Shown here: positions 11,001-21,528 of the stretch, piece after piece
Position numbering within the stretch: position 1 is the first letter of the stretch
How the letters are laid out: the number at the start of each line of letters is the position of its first letter
Assembly (NCBI GenBank): GCA_030560485.1
Contig: JAKTTS010000074.1
Span: 1 to 42,713 of the forward strand
Direction of reading: 5' to 3'
From: Ascoidea tarda (nom. inval.)
Lineage: Eukaryota > Ascomycota > Saccharomycetes > Ascoideales > Ascoideaceae
DNA length: 42,713 nucleotides
Program-made: the position numbers and the translations under genes
The notes under the pieces: model-generated
The model's input: the letters and a program-made list of their open reading frames with translations, nothing else
Told to the model about the DNA's origin: nothing
Database searches by the model: none

Positions 11001-14000
11001 ACTAAATAAAACACAAATTTTCTCACTGGTAATATTCCACGTTTTCACATAAGATTCTCCGCCTTGATAGAAACTCATTGAGCCGTATTCCTGATTAATT
11101 AATTCATTTGAACTGATTTTAATACTTTTATTTATTAATTCATAGTTCTCCCCGAGCATAAAGTTGCCTAATGATTTCATCAAATATTCAGCTAAACTTA
11201 TTTTTTTATCAATATCCAACTTTGACAAGTATTCCAAATCAGATGTCGGGATTTTAAGACCATCTTCAAAAATATATTTTATAATCGAATTGTCAATTAT
11301 GCTTTCAGCCTTGGTAATACAGTTTGAAAAATCGGTATCTATATCGGGTTGCTCAAGCAATTGATCTATTATACTTTTTGAATTAACCGGATTGTTTTGC
11401 TTGATATCATTAAGTATTTTGGATTTTAAGTTTTTAAAAATAATGTGAATTTTAGATGTTCTCGCAAACTTTAAGTTTTTCAAAATCAAGTAATGGACTA
11501 AATTAGAGTTTCTCATTTTTTGAGGTGATTCAATGTCATATATCATACCAGATGAAATCAACTTTTTTGAATAAAGATCAATTGAAAATAGGTTAAACTG
11601 ACTTAAATGATTGATAAGTAGAACTAAAAACTTCAAGTTTATTGGTTTAAATGGTATAAGTGCTTTCGTGGGGATCTTTGTATTTTTTTGAGTAATGTTT
11701 TCAATTTCATTTAAATTAAATTGAGAAATATCTAACTCTGTATCTAAATTTTCAAAAATGTTTAAACTTTCAAAAGGAACTTCTGGAGAGTTTGCAATAT
11801 CGAGGAGAAAATCTAGAATTTCTGATTGTAGAAATTCGATTATCCTGCCCATTATAATTTTTTTCTCTTTTAAACCAAAATTATTTCTTGAGGTGGTTTG
11901 AATATTATTTGATTGAGTTTTCAAATTTGTATCTTTGACTTGGCCATTAAATGTTTTTGATAAAAATAATCGACATTGTAATAAGAATCTTCCAAAAATT
12001 TTAGCTACCACTAAAATTTTGTGTTCGTATATAATATCACAGTTTCCAATTGGAGCATTGAAATTGAATTTACCCACTTGGAAATTGTTTACAGACCAAT
12101 CGAGCATTAATCTTATATTTTCTCGTATTATTTTTAGTTTTTGATTTGTAATTGATTCAATTTGGTCATCATTGTTATCATTAGATTTCAGATATAAAGA
12201 GTGCAATTCTTTGAATATTAGAAAATAATTATTGAATATAAGCGTAATTAGGTGGTTAATTTGGAATTTGAAGAAATTTTTTTTCAAATTATTTTGCAAG
12301 TTTGACAGGTTAAATTGATCATTTTTTAGAAACAAATTAAGAGGTGTATCTTTTTTATTAATTAGTTTTAGAGATAGGTCTACTAGTGATTCATAAATTT
12401 CCTGGTCATGACATATAAAAGATTGTAAGAAGAAATCTCTTTTGTTTAAAAAATCATTGAGTTTCTGTAGTAAAAGCTCGTTATTAGTAAGATTTCTGCT
12501 GTTTAAGATTAAATCAAAATCTAAAGTATTAGTTTGAGTATCTGTATCGCTATCATCGTCTTTATTTTGTTTAAGTGGTTTTAGAAGGCAATCATTTTTA
12601 AAGCAAATTTCATTGAATTTTTCTTTTTTAAGTAGAATTAGTATCTCATCAAAATTTAGAGACTGATAGTTAAAATTCTTTTTCAAGTAGTAATAATAAT
12701 TGACGTCGTTGAAGGTTATATTAAAGTCTGAACTAATTTTTGAATCGGGATTAATAAGAGATTGAATATTTTTATAATCTAGTTTATTTTTAGGTTTTAG
12801 TTGTATATCTAGTATATCGTATTTTATAAGGAAATTTTTAGTGTCGTTCCAAGTTTTTAGGGAAAGCTGGTCAATTTTTTGAATTATTAACCAGTCTGAT
12901 TTTTTTAGGAATAAGAAATTGATCAAGTTTTTAATGTCATAAAGCATCGATAGTTTTTTGAGGTTTAGTTCTTTATTGACCTTTGAGGCATCATCTATAA
13001 TTTTTGAAAAGGAGTCTAGATTTGAAGAGTAATTGAAGTTTATAGGGCTATTACCAAAAGTTGTGGGAGAATTTACTTGGGAATATATGGAATTATTTGA
13101 GAAATAGAATTTGTTATTATTATTATTGTTATTGTTGTTGTTGTTGTTAGGAGTATTAATGTTTGAATAGTTCTGCTGGACTGAGGTATTTGGGTTGAAA
13201 TTTTGGTTTGTGGATAAGTTTTTTAGGGATAGTTTATTCAAGATAAAATCGTATTTAAATATTAAAATTTGAAATAAAGAAGATAAGAGAATATCGGTAT
13301 TTTCTGGAGATAGATTTGAGGTAGAGGTGTTTGTATTATTTGTATTATTTGTATTATTTATATTGTTGTTTTGATTGTTATCAATTATGTTGGGAACTAG
13401 GAATTTTAAAAAGATTTTGATTAGCTGTAGTAGTAAGATTAGTTCAAATTCCTTTTCTACTTTTTTGAAAGAGTTTATTAGCCAACTGAAGAAGATATTT
13501 CTGTTTATTAGTTTTTCATAGAAGAGATTGAAGATAAGGTTTATAATATAGGAAATTTTGTATTTTAGAGAGGATATTAAATTTAGAGATAAATAGTCTA
13601 ATAATTTTTCATCAATGGTGTTGTTGTTATTATTGTAATTACTATTATTGTTATTGGAAGTAGCGGTGTTTGATTGGTCGTTAATGTTGACATTTTTGGA
13701 GGATGAATTAAAAAAAGCGTTTGAATATTGAGATAAGATGTTATCTAGGTAAAAAGTTAGATGAGAAGTCCATTCATTTATCCATAGTTGGTATGAATTG
13801 ATAGGTAAGTTTTGTTTTCTTTTTATGATTTTTAGTTCATTTAAACCTACACATTTGATGAGCCAAATTGCTCTTAATATGGGGACTCTTTTTAAGATGA
13901 TTTGGTCTATGAGGACTCTATTTTTGATTCCATAGGGGATTTTCTTTTCAGCCAAGTTCTTTAGGGGGATGTTGATTGAGGCAAGATCTCTCAACCATGC

Positions 14001-14678
14001 TTCTCTTTTGGAGTCAGTTAGCGTTACTCTTGAGGGAGGCTGGAAAGAAGAATTGTTGAGGATTTTGTCATAGTAGTTATCTCTGACAATTTTGAGCTGA
14101 AGGAGATTATTCGATAGATCATTTAGATTTTTCAAGTGGATGACTAGCGAAGCAGCAGAAGCTAGTTCATTTCTTATGGGAGAAGGTTCGACAAAGCCTT
14201 TATCTAGATGAGAAGAGGTTATGGAGTCTTCAATAGGTGTATGGTGCCATGGAATAAAATCAGGGTATATTGTGTAGTAAACATCGCTGTAGTTTTCAGG
14301 CAAGGGTCTCTTTCTGGAGTTGAGAAGAGCAGGAGAAAAGGCAGGAGACGAGGAAGAGGTTAGAAAAGTGTCGTAGGCATTAATGTCATTGGCGTCGTTT
14401 GGCAAGTAAGCCTGACCAAATCTTTTGATGTTGGTGTTGTAGTCCTCAAAGGGATTTGTGAGCAGCAGAGGCAGTGGTTCAGCAATGCCAGAGAGTGGGA
14501 AGACATCAGGATGAGGAGAGTTCAAGGTGTATCGAAGGTTCAGCAACTCGCTGAAGGGGTTTTCCTTCCTGATGGCGTTTCTTCTGGAGACAAAAGCAGA
14601 GGCAACGTTGGAGGACCTGGTTTGGCGATAGTTTTGCACTTTTCGGTGGAGCCTGGGGTTGTTCTGGCTGCTGTACAT
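8043..14678 (-). CDS. SRB8: Mediator kinase-module subunit Med12 (Srb8)
   Basis: 2211 residues from ATG 14678. The frame is open 17 codons further upstream but without an ATG, and MYSSQNNPRLHRKVQNYRQ is a sensible start. Med12 links Cdk8-cyclin C to Med13 in the reversible kinase module of Mediator and activates the kinase. Visible family features are YPDFIPWHHTPIEDS near residue 138, and the Med12 N-terminal block at about residues 219-313 (KREAWLRDLASINIPLKNL, then IPYGIKNRVLIDQI, then RAIWLIKCVGLNELK and the LWINEWTSHL helix). The remainder is a very long Leu/Asn-rich helical region with short poly-Asn insertions (around 13110-13150 and 13325-13375). It is far longer than S. cerevisiae Srb8 (1427 residues), nearer to human MED12. 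It precedes nothing operon-like; PRM10 lies 209 bp upstream on the same strand. Confidence 0.9.
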   Translation of the reverse strand: MYSSQNNPRLHRKVQNYRQTRSSNVASAFVSRRNAIRKENPFSELLNLRYTLNSPHPDVFPLSGIAEPLPLLLTNPFEDYNTNIKRFGQAYLPNDANDINAYDTFLTSSSSPAFSPALLNSRKRPLPENYSDVYYTIYPDFIPWHHTPIEDSITSSHLDKGFVEPSPIRNELASAASLVIHLKNLNDLSNNLLQLKIVRDNYYDKILNNSSFQPPSRVTLTDSKREAWLRDLASINIPLKNLAEKKIPYGIKNRVLIDQIILKRVPILRAIWLIKCVGLNELKIIKRKQNLPINSYQLWINEWTSHLTFYLDNILSQYSNAFFNSSSKNVNINDQSNTATSNNNNSNYNNNNNTIDEKLLDYLSLNLISSLKYKISYIINLIFNLFYEKLINRNIFFSWLINSFKKVEKEFELILLLQLIKIFLKFLVPNIIDNNQNNNINNTNNTNNTNTSTSNLSPENTDILLSSLFQILIFKYDFILNKLSLKNLSTNQNFNPNTSVQQNYSNINTPNNNNNNNNNNNNKFYFSNNSIYSQVNSPTTFGNSPINFNYSSNLDSFSKIIDDASKVNKELNLKKLSMLYDIKNLINFLFLKKSDWLIIQKIDQLSLKTWNDTKNFLIKYDILDIQLKPKNKLDYKNIQSLINPDSKISSDFNITFNDVNYYYYLKKNFNYQSLNFDEILILLKKEKFNEICFKNDCLLKPLKQNKDDDSDTDTQTNTLDFDLILNSRNLTNNELLLQKLNDFLNKRDFFLQSFICHDQEIYESLVDLSLKLINKKDTPLNLFLKNDQFNLSNLQNNLKKNFFKFQINHLITLIFNNYFLIFKELHSLYLKSNDNNDDQIESITNQKLKIIRENIRLMLDWSVNNFQVGKFNFNAPIGNCDIIYEHKILVVAKIFGRFLLQCRLFLSKTFNGQVKDTNLKTQSNNIQTTSRNNFGLKEKKIIMGRIIEFLQSEILDFLLDIANSPEVPFESLNIFENLDTELDISQFNLNEIENITQKNTKIPTKALIPFKPINLKFLVLLINHLSQFNLFSIDLYSKKLISSGMIYDIESPQKMRNSNLVHYLILKNLKFARTSKIHIIFKNLKSKILNDIKQNNPVNSKSIIDQLLEQPDIDTDFSNCITKAESIIDNSIIKYIFEDGLKIPTSDLEYLSKLDIDKKISLAEYLMKSLGNFMLGENYELINKSIKISSNELINQEYGSMSFYQGGESYVKTWNITSEKICVLFSIFEGFYSLENFFSLIKEIFLIYNFQDDTFSNQNFNYLASPSSIQLSRPLMNEYENIKISSQVIIKIDSEQFYVILKILDNYKSVINYYSDNSISSKLANVPKVKNPTLNFVALFRFFIDGYYNYTFHSQNYTPNYNFLYLLKRFSKKLSNFVEEFSSISEMLSPKELKEVLKNRNEDTKSYYLSDENHFGLISELLKKLDELIAYEINMSRQPVKSLIDSFTLNDNVNNFGIDTRTLFSDNFNNFDNFIRNIFMMVFNSPESIIISKTDTESWKNFNSNSKNFKDLTSLLKLVKKLKAEFFYNSISNFINSLMSNSLLSESDKEKEKYIKYLNILLCFVLNNFISLKELIKLMFKLYLKKTNEKFALDNQTCRIKETSFSFILDLVFNDYKDYVMLIQNRHQLNYSRNELFKVDPFLNINLELIFLKKLPENNFGYHTNAFHNNKFCLVIECIKNGEMKNHKSKILKLLLESLTFNTFETINYLIRNTIIDTKTIISLFNEVLFYPHRLFGIFDFYSLKNHEDTETDYLTVDSKNVLSIVFILDEFNIVICQAIICLLLSQEENNDRKIIKEIIYKVLIGCVLNNIVENKVKLKVLENIFNYLNDILKKEILSVFYEIFLTSSTPFQMRLNFNEYSNYSNNDNDSQSLDVLNKFRIKKFNNLAPYISYFLNSGLTIFCNEKNIEEKYNEALDYDNLTYLKKSKEDSYYFDDENIINLVNNGFQNMIISYQKSKDKITKNEVLVGYTIFLKIIELNKNLFIRNLICTDEKIKNKYKKIIIAFQKILKIDLFKTYSKINELITDIICQIKTGIDNYAKEKNIEVDGDTKSLLNTGKRKNQTRNDIDNVKDEKEVSNDNNVYESAYNSELEDHSTVSSRFLEASKLTNVIDNTKFLNESRIYHNKVYFENCIKNDFSEIEQYFSSKELEVNEIHDKEWFLFDKINKEYSNLSIKPFDLLEEANKDVTLNDGAINLQLFDATIEKENPL

Positions 14679-14754
14679 GGTGGAGGTGAGGTCTGGTCCA
14701 TTAACAGTGGTGGTGCTTTTGCTGATCAAGCTGGATGGCTTCTTTCCGGCAGCT

Positions 14755-14795
14755 GATCCGTGCCGCTATATGCCGATCCGTGCCGATCCGTGCTG
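14755..14795. repeat. Three copies of GATCCGTGCYG in the SRB8 promoter
   Basis: GATCCGTGCCG occurs at 14755-14765 and 14775-14785, and GATCCGTGCTG at 14785-14795, the last two overlapping by one base. They sit 77-117 bp upstream of the SRB8 ATG in an unusually G/C-rich promoter (14740-14850). They could be repeated factor sites or a local duplication; no factor is assigned. Confidence 0.55.
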
Positions 14796-14887
14796 CTCCA
14801 GCCCTGTCCACCGCCACAGAGCGCGCCGCAGTTCCGTCGTGCTGGTTCTTTTGCTCATCTCTATCTCTGTCTATATCTATAAATGGC

Positions 14888-16504
14888 TTACAATGTAAAG
14901 ATGGGTGTTCTCTTCTTGCCGAAGGGATACACTGCAATGGTCGAAACAAACAACCCCACAGAAATTCCCAACGCAATCTCGATCATTGTGAACCCAAAGG
15001 CCAAACTGCTGGCCTCGCTGAAGCTGGACGATGTCTCTGCTGCTGCTGTTGTTGTGCTTGTCGTGTTGATCACCAACTTGTTCGCACTCTGGATACCAGC
15101 CAAAAGTGTGTTCTTTGATGCTATTCCTCCTGGAACTTGCACAAAAATTGCTGGCAACATTGCTGACACTGCTAGTCCTTTATACACCCTTGAGTACAAG
15201 TTGCTCAGAACACCAATAACAAACGCTGCCATCGCACTAGTATACTCAGTCGAGTCCTGGAAATGCATCGATGCAAAATAACTAACAACGTACCCAATTC
15301 CAGAGATCACTATCATAATTGGCATCTGTGTCCACTTGGCTTGATTCACCAAGGCCAATGCTATTGTAAATGCTGGAACAAAGATAAACCTGTACCATGG
15401 ACTCACACTATTTGCACATTCCAAATCAGAGATGGCCCCACTGTCTATCCATCCATACAACGCTGCTCCCAATGTTATACCAATACCCAAAAACAACGAG
15501 TAAATTATAGCATAAAACATCCGAACTGTTCCTGCCACAATGTTTCTAGACTGAATCTCCAACGATCCACACAAAATAATATATCCAGGCAAAATCAATG
15601 CTAACGTCCCTTGAACAACAGCAGAAAAGCAAAAAGTTCGTCCATCATTTATCGTTCCCAAGGCTCTCCCAATAAAACTAACAACAATCGATGCAAACAC
15701 CTCAAACACATTTGAATATAAATGTGACTTGGGACTCACATAAAACTTCAAAAATCCAACCAACAACCCAATAATAAAACAAATTGGCATATCTTGCCAG
15801 CTTCCACTAAATGCCATGGGTGCAATCATTGCTGAGCCAAATCCGTAAATGAGAACACACAAAAATGGCGAATATAACGGTTTAGACGACAACAAATCGT
15901 CTAAATCTCTTGATGCCTCCTCCACTCCTTTGATATCATGAACAACGTCCTTGTAAATCGTATAAGCCTCCTGTAGTTTGTGTAAATTCAATCCCTCGGG
16001 ACTCTTGATCAACTGCATCTCGGAAGTTCTTGTTGATGCATCTCCAAAAGACATGAGCATTGTTCCTGGCATATACATAAACTGCCCATCCAATTCCAAC
16101 ACTCGAGATGTCATTATCATAAACTCTTCAAGTCGATGCGTGGGAGCTCCGTAAAGAATTAGCGCCTTACACAACCGAATTATAAACCTTTGTCGTTGCA
16201 ACACATCGGCGATATGAACTGTGATTCTCGCTTCAACTGACTTGCTCAACCTTCTGTTGTGAAAAAAGCTGCCTCCTGAATTTCTCTTGGGCATATAAGG
16301 TCGAGACATTGTGCTTTTATCACTTATTATTTCTCCATTGAAATTCTCAAACTTAAACTTGCTCTTATTCGACGTTGGTTCAAAAACAGGTATATTACTA
16401 TTGCTCGAAAATAGGGAAATTGATGAATTATTTCGTTTATGTTTATATATCGAAGGTGCTGGCGATTTTGATGTTCTTCTTGGTGTTAAAAAAATCTCTG
16501 GTGA

Positions 16505-16552
<48 letters not shown>

Positions 16553-18463
16553 GTTATTATTATTATTTGAATTCTCATTTTTAGATTCCTCACTATTACG
16601 GCTATTGGTATCAATTAAATTAATTTCAGGAAGTTTTATATTGGTTTTCTTATCTGGTTCATCTTTAGCTTTACCTGAATTGACCGTTGACTTGTTTTTT
16701 TTCTCTTTACTCTTAAGCAAATTAGAAGCCGATGATATAAATCTTCGATGTTTAGAATGATTATTCCCATTATTATAAACCTCATTCTGATATCGATCAT
16801 CATGGTAATAATTATTATTTTGATTTTGATACAATTTCAAAAGCGACCCTAAAACACCAAGCTGGATTTTCTTGGGCGGAGGACAGTAATCTTCTTGCAT
16901 TGAACTTGAACTTGAACTTGAACTTGAAAAAGCGCTATCATTATCATTATCATTATTATCATGATTATGGTTGTTATTGTGGTTGTTATTGTGGTTGTTA
17001 TTGTGGTGGTTATTATCAGGATTATCATCATGGTTATGATGATGATGATTATGATGATTACGAATATCATCTTTAGAATCAAGAGATGAACTTGTTGATG
17101 ATCTGAAGGAATAAGTGGAGTAATTCATATCCTCCATTCCATAAATTCCTTTATTGCTCCTTATGTATTGATTGATATTTGGAGCTGAATCTAAAAAATC
17201 CAAATTCTTTTCGTTTTTGAAGTCGTTGTTATTGTAATTGTGATTTTTTATAAATTTCTTAGCTTGGGAATTCAAATCCGAGAGCTCAATGTCTTCATTG
17301 TTATCATTGCCATTGTTACTATCTATAGTTGGATTGTTTTCCTCATCAGTGATTTTGTTTCTTGAATTGTGGTGATTGGAGGCACCAGGAGCAAGAGATG
17401 CGTTAGTGGAAAAATCTATATTTTTGATTGCAGAGATCTTTGATTTGAAAAAATTTGAAAACTTTTGTTTTTTATTAGAATGTGTGTTATGGGTATCATT
17501 TTCGCCGATATATTCATGACGGTTAATTGGATCGTTTTCAACAAAAGTTGTATTTGTTGAGAAGTTTGTGTTTGATTGGATTTTCGAATTGGAATTGGAA
17601 TTGGAATTGGAATTGGAATTGGGGTCTTGATTTTGATTTAAATTATTTTTCATGAATGAAGATTCTTCAATTGAATCAAAATCCGAGTTTAAGGATCTTA
17701 AGTCAGGGTCTTTTTGGTTTCGGTTGGCAAAATCGTTCAAATGAATGTTCAAGTCATTGTTGTTGTTGTTGCTGTTGTTGTTTTTATTATTGTTTCGGAT
17801 ATTATTCGAATTATCATTGTGATTGTTATAATTATTAGAATCATAGTTTAAAATTTCATCGGGTAAGTTCACACTGACTAGACTTTTGTTTAATAAATCA
17901 TTTGAGTTTTTTTCAATTTGAATTTTTTTTTTATTCAAATGAGTAGGAGGGAAATTGATGTTTGAGATGAAATTCGCATTTAAAGTTGAGTTTGTGTTTA
18001 AATTTGGACTTAAATTTGGGGGATTATTCTTCGTTGTGTTAATGGTATTATCATTAATACTGTTATCAATATTAGGAAACGTAAAATTTTGATTAAAAAT
18101 TTGATTTTGATTTGGACTTGAGTTTAGATTTGGACTTGAATTTAAATTTAAACTTGAATCAGATTCAATTGATTTAAAAACAGGTAGATTGTGATTTGAA
18201 GTATGTGTGACAGGAATATTTTCAGGAATTGTTGGGGGAGTTGTTACAAAACCAGTTTTTTTTCTTGTTTTTTTTGTAGTGTTATCATTATCAGCAATTG
18301 GTGCTAAGCTGAAGTAATCAATTTGTTGTTTGCTAGTGGGAGTTGGCGAATTATTATTATTATTATTATTATAATTGGGTGAATTAAAGGAAATGGATGA
18401 TGATTGAGAAGGAGATGGGGAGGTATGGTTAGATGCAAATTCAAATTTCGGGGTAGTAGGCAT
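14888..18463 (-). CDS. PRM10: Prm10-like ThrE-family membrane protein with long disordered N-terminus
   Basis: 1191 residues from ATG 18463. The C-terminal part (about 735-1190) is a ThrE/DUF1212-type membrane protein: RRLSKSVEARITVHIADVLQ, then LILYGAPTHRLEEFM, FMYMPGTMLMSFGDASTRTSE, then about ten hydrophobic segments including the ALGTINDGRTFCFSAVVQG and LAVSAMLPAIFVQVPGGIAS regions. S. cerevisiae Prm10 and its neighbour Yjl107c belong to this family; bacterial ThrE exports threonine. The yeast substrate is not established. The first about 735 residues are disordered and repeat-laden: an uninterrupted poly-Asn run (16505-16570), an (SN)n run (17588-17630), a His/Asn block (about 16960-17060) and a Ser run. 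Full-length homologues in other yeasts also carry long Asn/Ser-rich N-termini. The start is the only ATG near the open frame's beginning. Confidence 0.88.
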
Positions 18464-21400
18464 AGTTAGTGTATAGTGATCAGATTGTCGATAAATTGCT
18501 GTTTTAGGGTATAGGGTATTAAATATGGAATAAGTGATTGAGGACTAAAATAGTGTTGAGGAAGAGTGAGACAGAAAACGAAAATAAGGGAAATGAAATA
18601 AGATGGCAAAAAAGATGATGGAATATAATAGAAAAAGATGAAAAACTGAATGTCTATTCTTTATAGATTGTGGACTATAAGTAGTGAACTATAGCAGAAA
18701 ACGAGAGAAAACAAATTGCAAAGATTCGCAAATATTTTAGAATTGTACAATTTTGTAGGGAAAATGGTGATATTACGGCTATTTAAAACGAAGAAAACAT
18801 AACAAATGGTCAAGAAAAAAAAAGGGAGAATAATTGATATTTGTGTTCTTTTATAATATACTTTTCGAAAATCAATAAAAAACACCTTGGAATTTAGTAA
18901 TATGAAGTAATATACCTTAGATGAAAGCAAATAATTCAAACAAACCAAAAATCGACCAAAGAAAAAGAAAAACGAGTAAATTGAAAAGGAAAGAGCGAAT
19001 AAAAAAGAAGAACAGTATTAATAGGTATTAAATTTATAGGGTTTCTGGATTTTGGGCTTATTTTGTTTTAGAATATACGTCTATTAGTGGTAAAGGAAAA
19101 GTGCGATATAAAAAAAACGAATAAGCTGTTTCTTTTTCTTGCTCTATTTTTCACAGTGAACACTACTGTAATTTGGGCGAGTTTGGCAGTATCCAACATA
19201 AATTGCATAGAAAAAGCAACTTCCCGAAGAAGTTTTGCGAAAATAGCGTATCGAGACCTCAGCTCAGCTCCTAAGGATCGAGATTGATAGAGGTAGATTA
19301 AATGCAGGATAGGAGCAGGATAAGAGCACGCTTTCCTTTGTGTGATGTCATTGAGAGACACGCCATGCCAAAAAAGCATTACATAATATCTGAGTAAGAG
19401 GTTGGGTCTTCGTAGCAAATAGAGCGCGTCTCGTAAGAGCTGTTGCGGTAACGTGACTCTGCTTCCTTGTGATGTGGCTTTAGCTCAAAACAACCTCTTA
19501 AGATTCTCATAAAAGGAATTGAAATGTAAAGAATTTTTTAAAATTTTGCCACTAAAATTCACAAAATTTGGCAATTTTGTAGGAAAATTCGTCGATCACA
19601 GATCTATTTATAAAGCCTGCTCAAACGTTTCTTTAGGGCTTTTGAAAACGCAATGTTATGTCTGCTACTGTTATAAGCTGTGTGTCTATTTTGATTAGCC
19701 CATGATCAGTGATTTCTGCTAAATTTCTAAATATCTTTCCCGAATGAACACACCTTTAGACGCTAGCTGATCATGAGATAGTTAGATAAGGAAGACTGGA
19801 AAGGATAAGAATGATATTTGGGTCACCATTAATCACCGATAAATGTTATTGTTGGAATGGGTGCGATTTCTAGGTTGACTGAACGAATTAAGAAATGGAT
19901 TCTGGAATTAATCTCCGGTTGAATCAACAAAGAGACTGCTGAAGATAGTGTATCACCATTACAACATTCAGTTCATTTATCATAGCAAATGTAACTCGCA
20001 CAAAGATCACAAGCAAGACAAAAATCAAAAATAATGATAAAAATCAAAAATCATAAAAATCCAAATTATTAAGAAAAACTGTTTGCCTAATTTAAACCTG
20101 CCCTTGAAAAATTACAATGTGATACATATGCCTTTGTAGTTTTGGGAAGCCCAATTAATGGAAACAGCAATTGTTATCAGTTGCAAGGACTGACAATGAG
20201 TCAACTTCTTAGACAAATAATCGAGCTGTGGAAAATGTAGAACTTTGATGGGCTCAATAGCGGTTATTTTTTATCATCCAGCACCAGCATCCTGGATAAG
20301 ATTAGTAATAATACCAGCAGTAGGAAGAACAAGTGTATCTATCATATCTGATGGCAATGGTTGCTGTTTGTGCATTCCATGCTGACGGAAATGCTCCAAT
20401 AACACAAGCTGGAACAAACTGGTGCAGAGATAGCAGCGATTCTATTGGTGACGATAACGACGACGGCAAACCTTATTTGATGGATCATCAGCTTCCTTTT
20501 CTTTACCACAAAAGCCTGAATCAGCGGAGCTTTCTTGTCACAATTTTCGCAACGCTTCCTTTGAACAACCTCCACGCCCCCACGGTGGGACTCCTTCAAG
20601 CAATGGTCTCCAGCTAGAGAAAATTACTGGTGTCCATGGATTTGGCGCAACACAAAAACGCACAAATTTGTGCCGAGTTCACCTGCCCATCGTGTTCAAA
20701 TAGCGCGCGCTATCCCGCTCAAAAGAAAACTGTGGCTGGTGGTGCAGTTTTACCACAGAAGTGTACGATATTATACATTGTTGCACGTGCTAATGTCATT
20801 AGCAGTAGAAGCCATGCAAAAAAACACTGTAAATATGCAAACAAGATGCGTGTTAGTTCTTGGTATGTAGTAAGCTGTACACAAAAATGTTGCAACGTAA
20901 GGTTGCCAAAGCTTAAACGGTAAATTGAGATAGATATTGCCTGAATGGGATTTGTCCAAAATGACCATCACTTCTTGAGAAGATAAGAGAAGCCAGAAAG
21001 CTGGTTGGATTTGAGAATCCCTGGTGTAGAGCGAAGCTACGCAGAGTTCCCATGTGCTGGTTTGGGTATTTTGGAATGAGAAACTCTAATTGCTGATCAA
21101 TTGTTTGATTGTTCAAAATCTCAGAATTAAAAATACAGAAACCTTAACTTAAAATCACTGCAAGCAATTCATGTAATAATAAATAGATATAAAATATAAT
21201 ATAACATGATATAATATTATTATTCTAGAAAGCATAACTAAAATAAAATTAAAATAAAACTAAAAACAAAAAAAAGTTTATCACTTTATCCTTTTCACTA
21301 ATATAAATACTTTGATTTTTATCTTTTTTCTTCCTCTGCTTTCCCCCTGTTTGCTACATTAGACCTCTATACTCCATTTACTGTTTTATATATTATCATC

Positions 21401-21528
21401 ATATTATATTATATTGTATTTTATCTTCTCACCTTATCTATACTGATAATCTATTCCATACCCTTCCATTCCAGTTCACACTATACCACACGTCTAATTA
21501 TACTATACCAGTATTTATAAAGGACATT
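18464..21528. other. 3-kb divergent intergenic block, no confident gene
   Basis: Separates PRM10 (-) from the Slm4-like gene (+). 18464-19080 is purine-rich A/T DNA. 19080-21130 has more balanced composition and short open stretches on both strands, none longer than 116 codons and none with a recognisable domain. Coding-like scraps include a minus-strand peptide LPTAGIITNLIQDAGAG (about 20272-20335) with further open frame upstream to about 20600, a plus-strand MGAISRLTERIKKWILELIS ending in a stop (about 19858-19920), and a minus-strand stretch at 20913-21116. These may be old pseudogene debris or chance. 21180-21500 is the A/T-rich promoter of the next gene. No tRNA found. A long-range regulatory region or a centromere cannot be excluded or supported. 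Confidence 0.5.
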
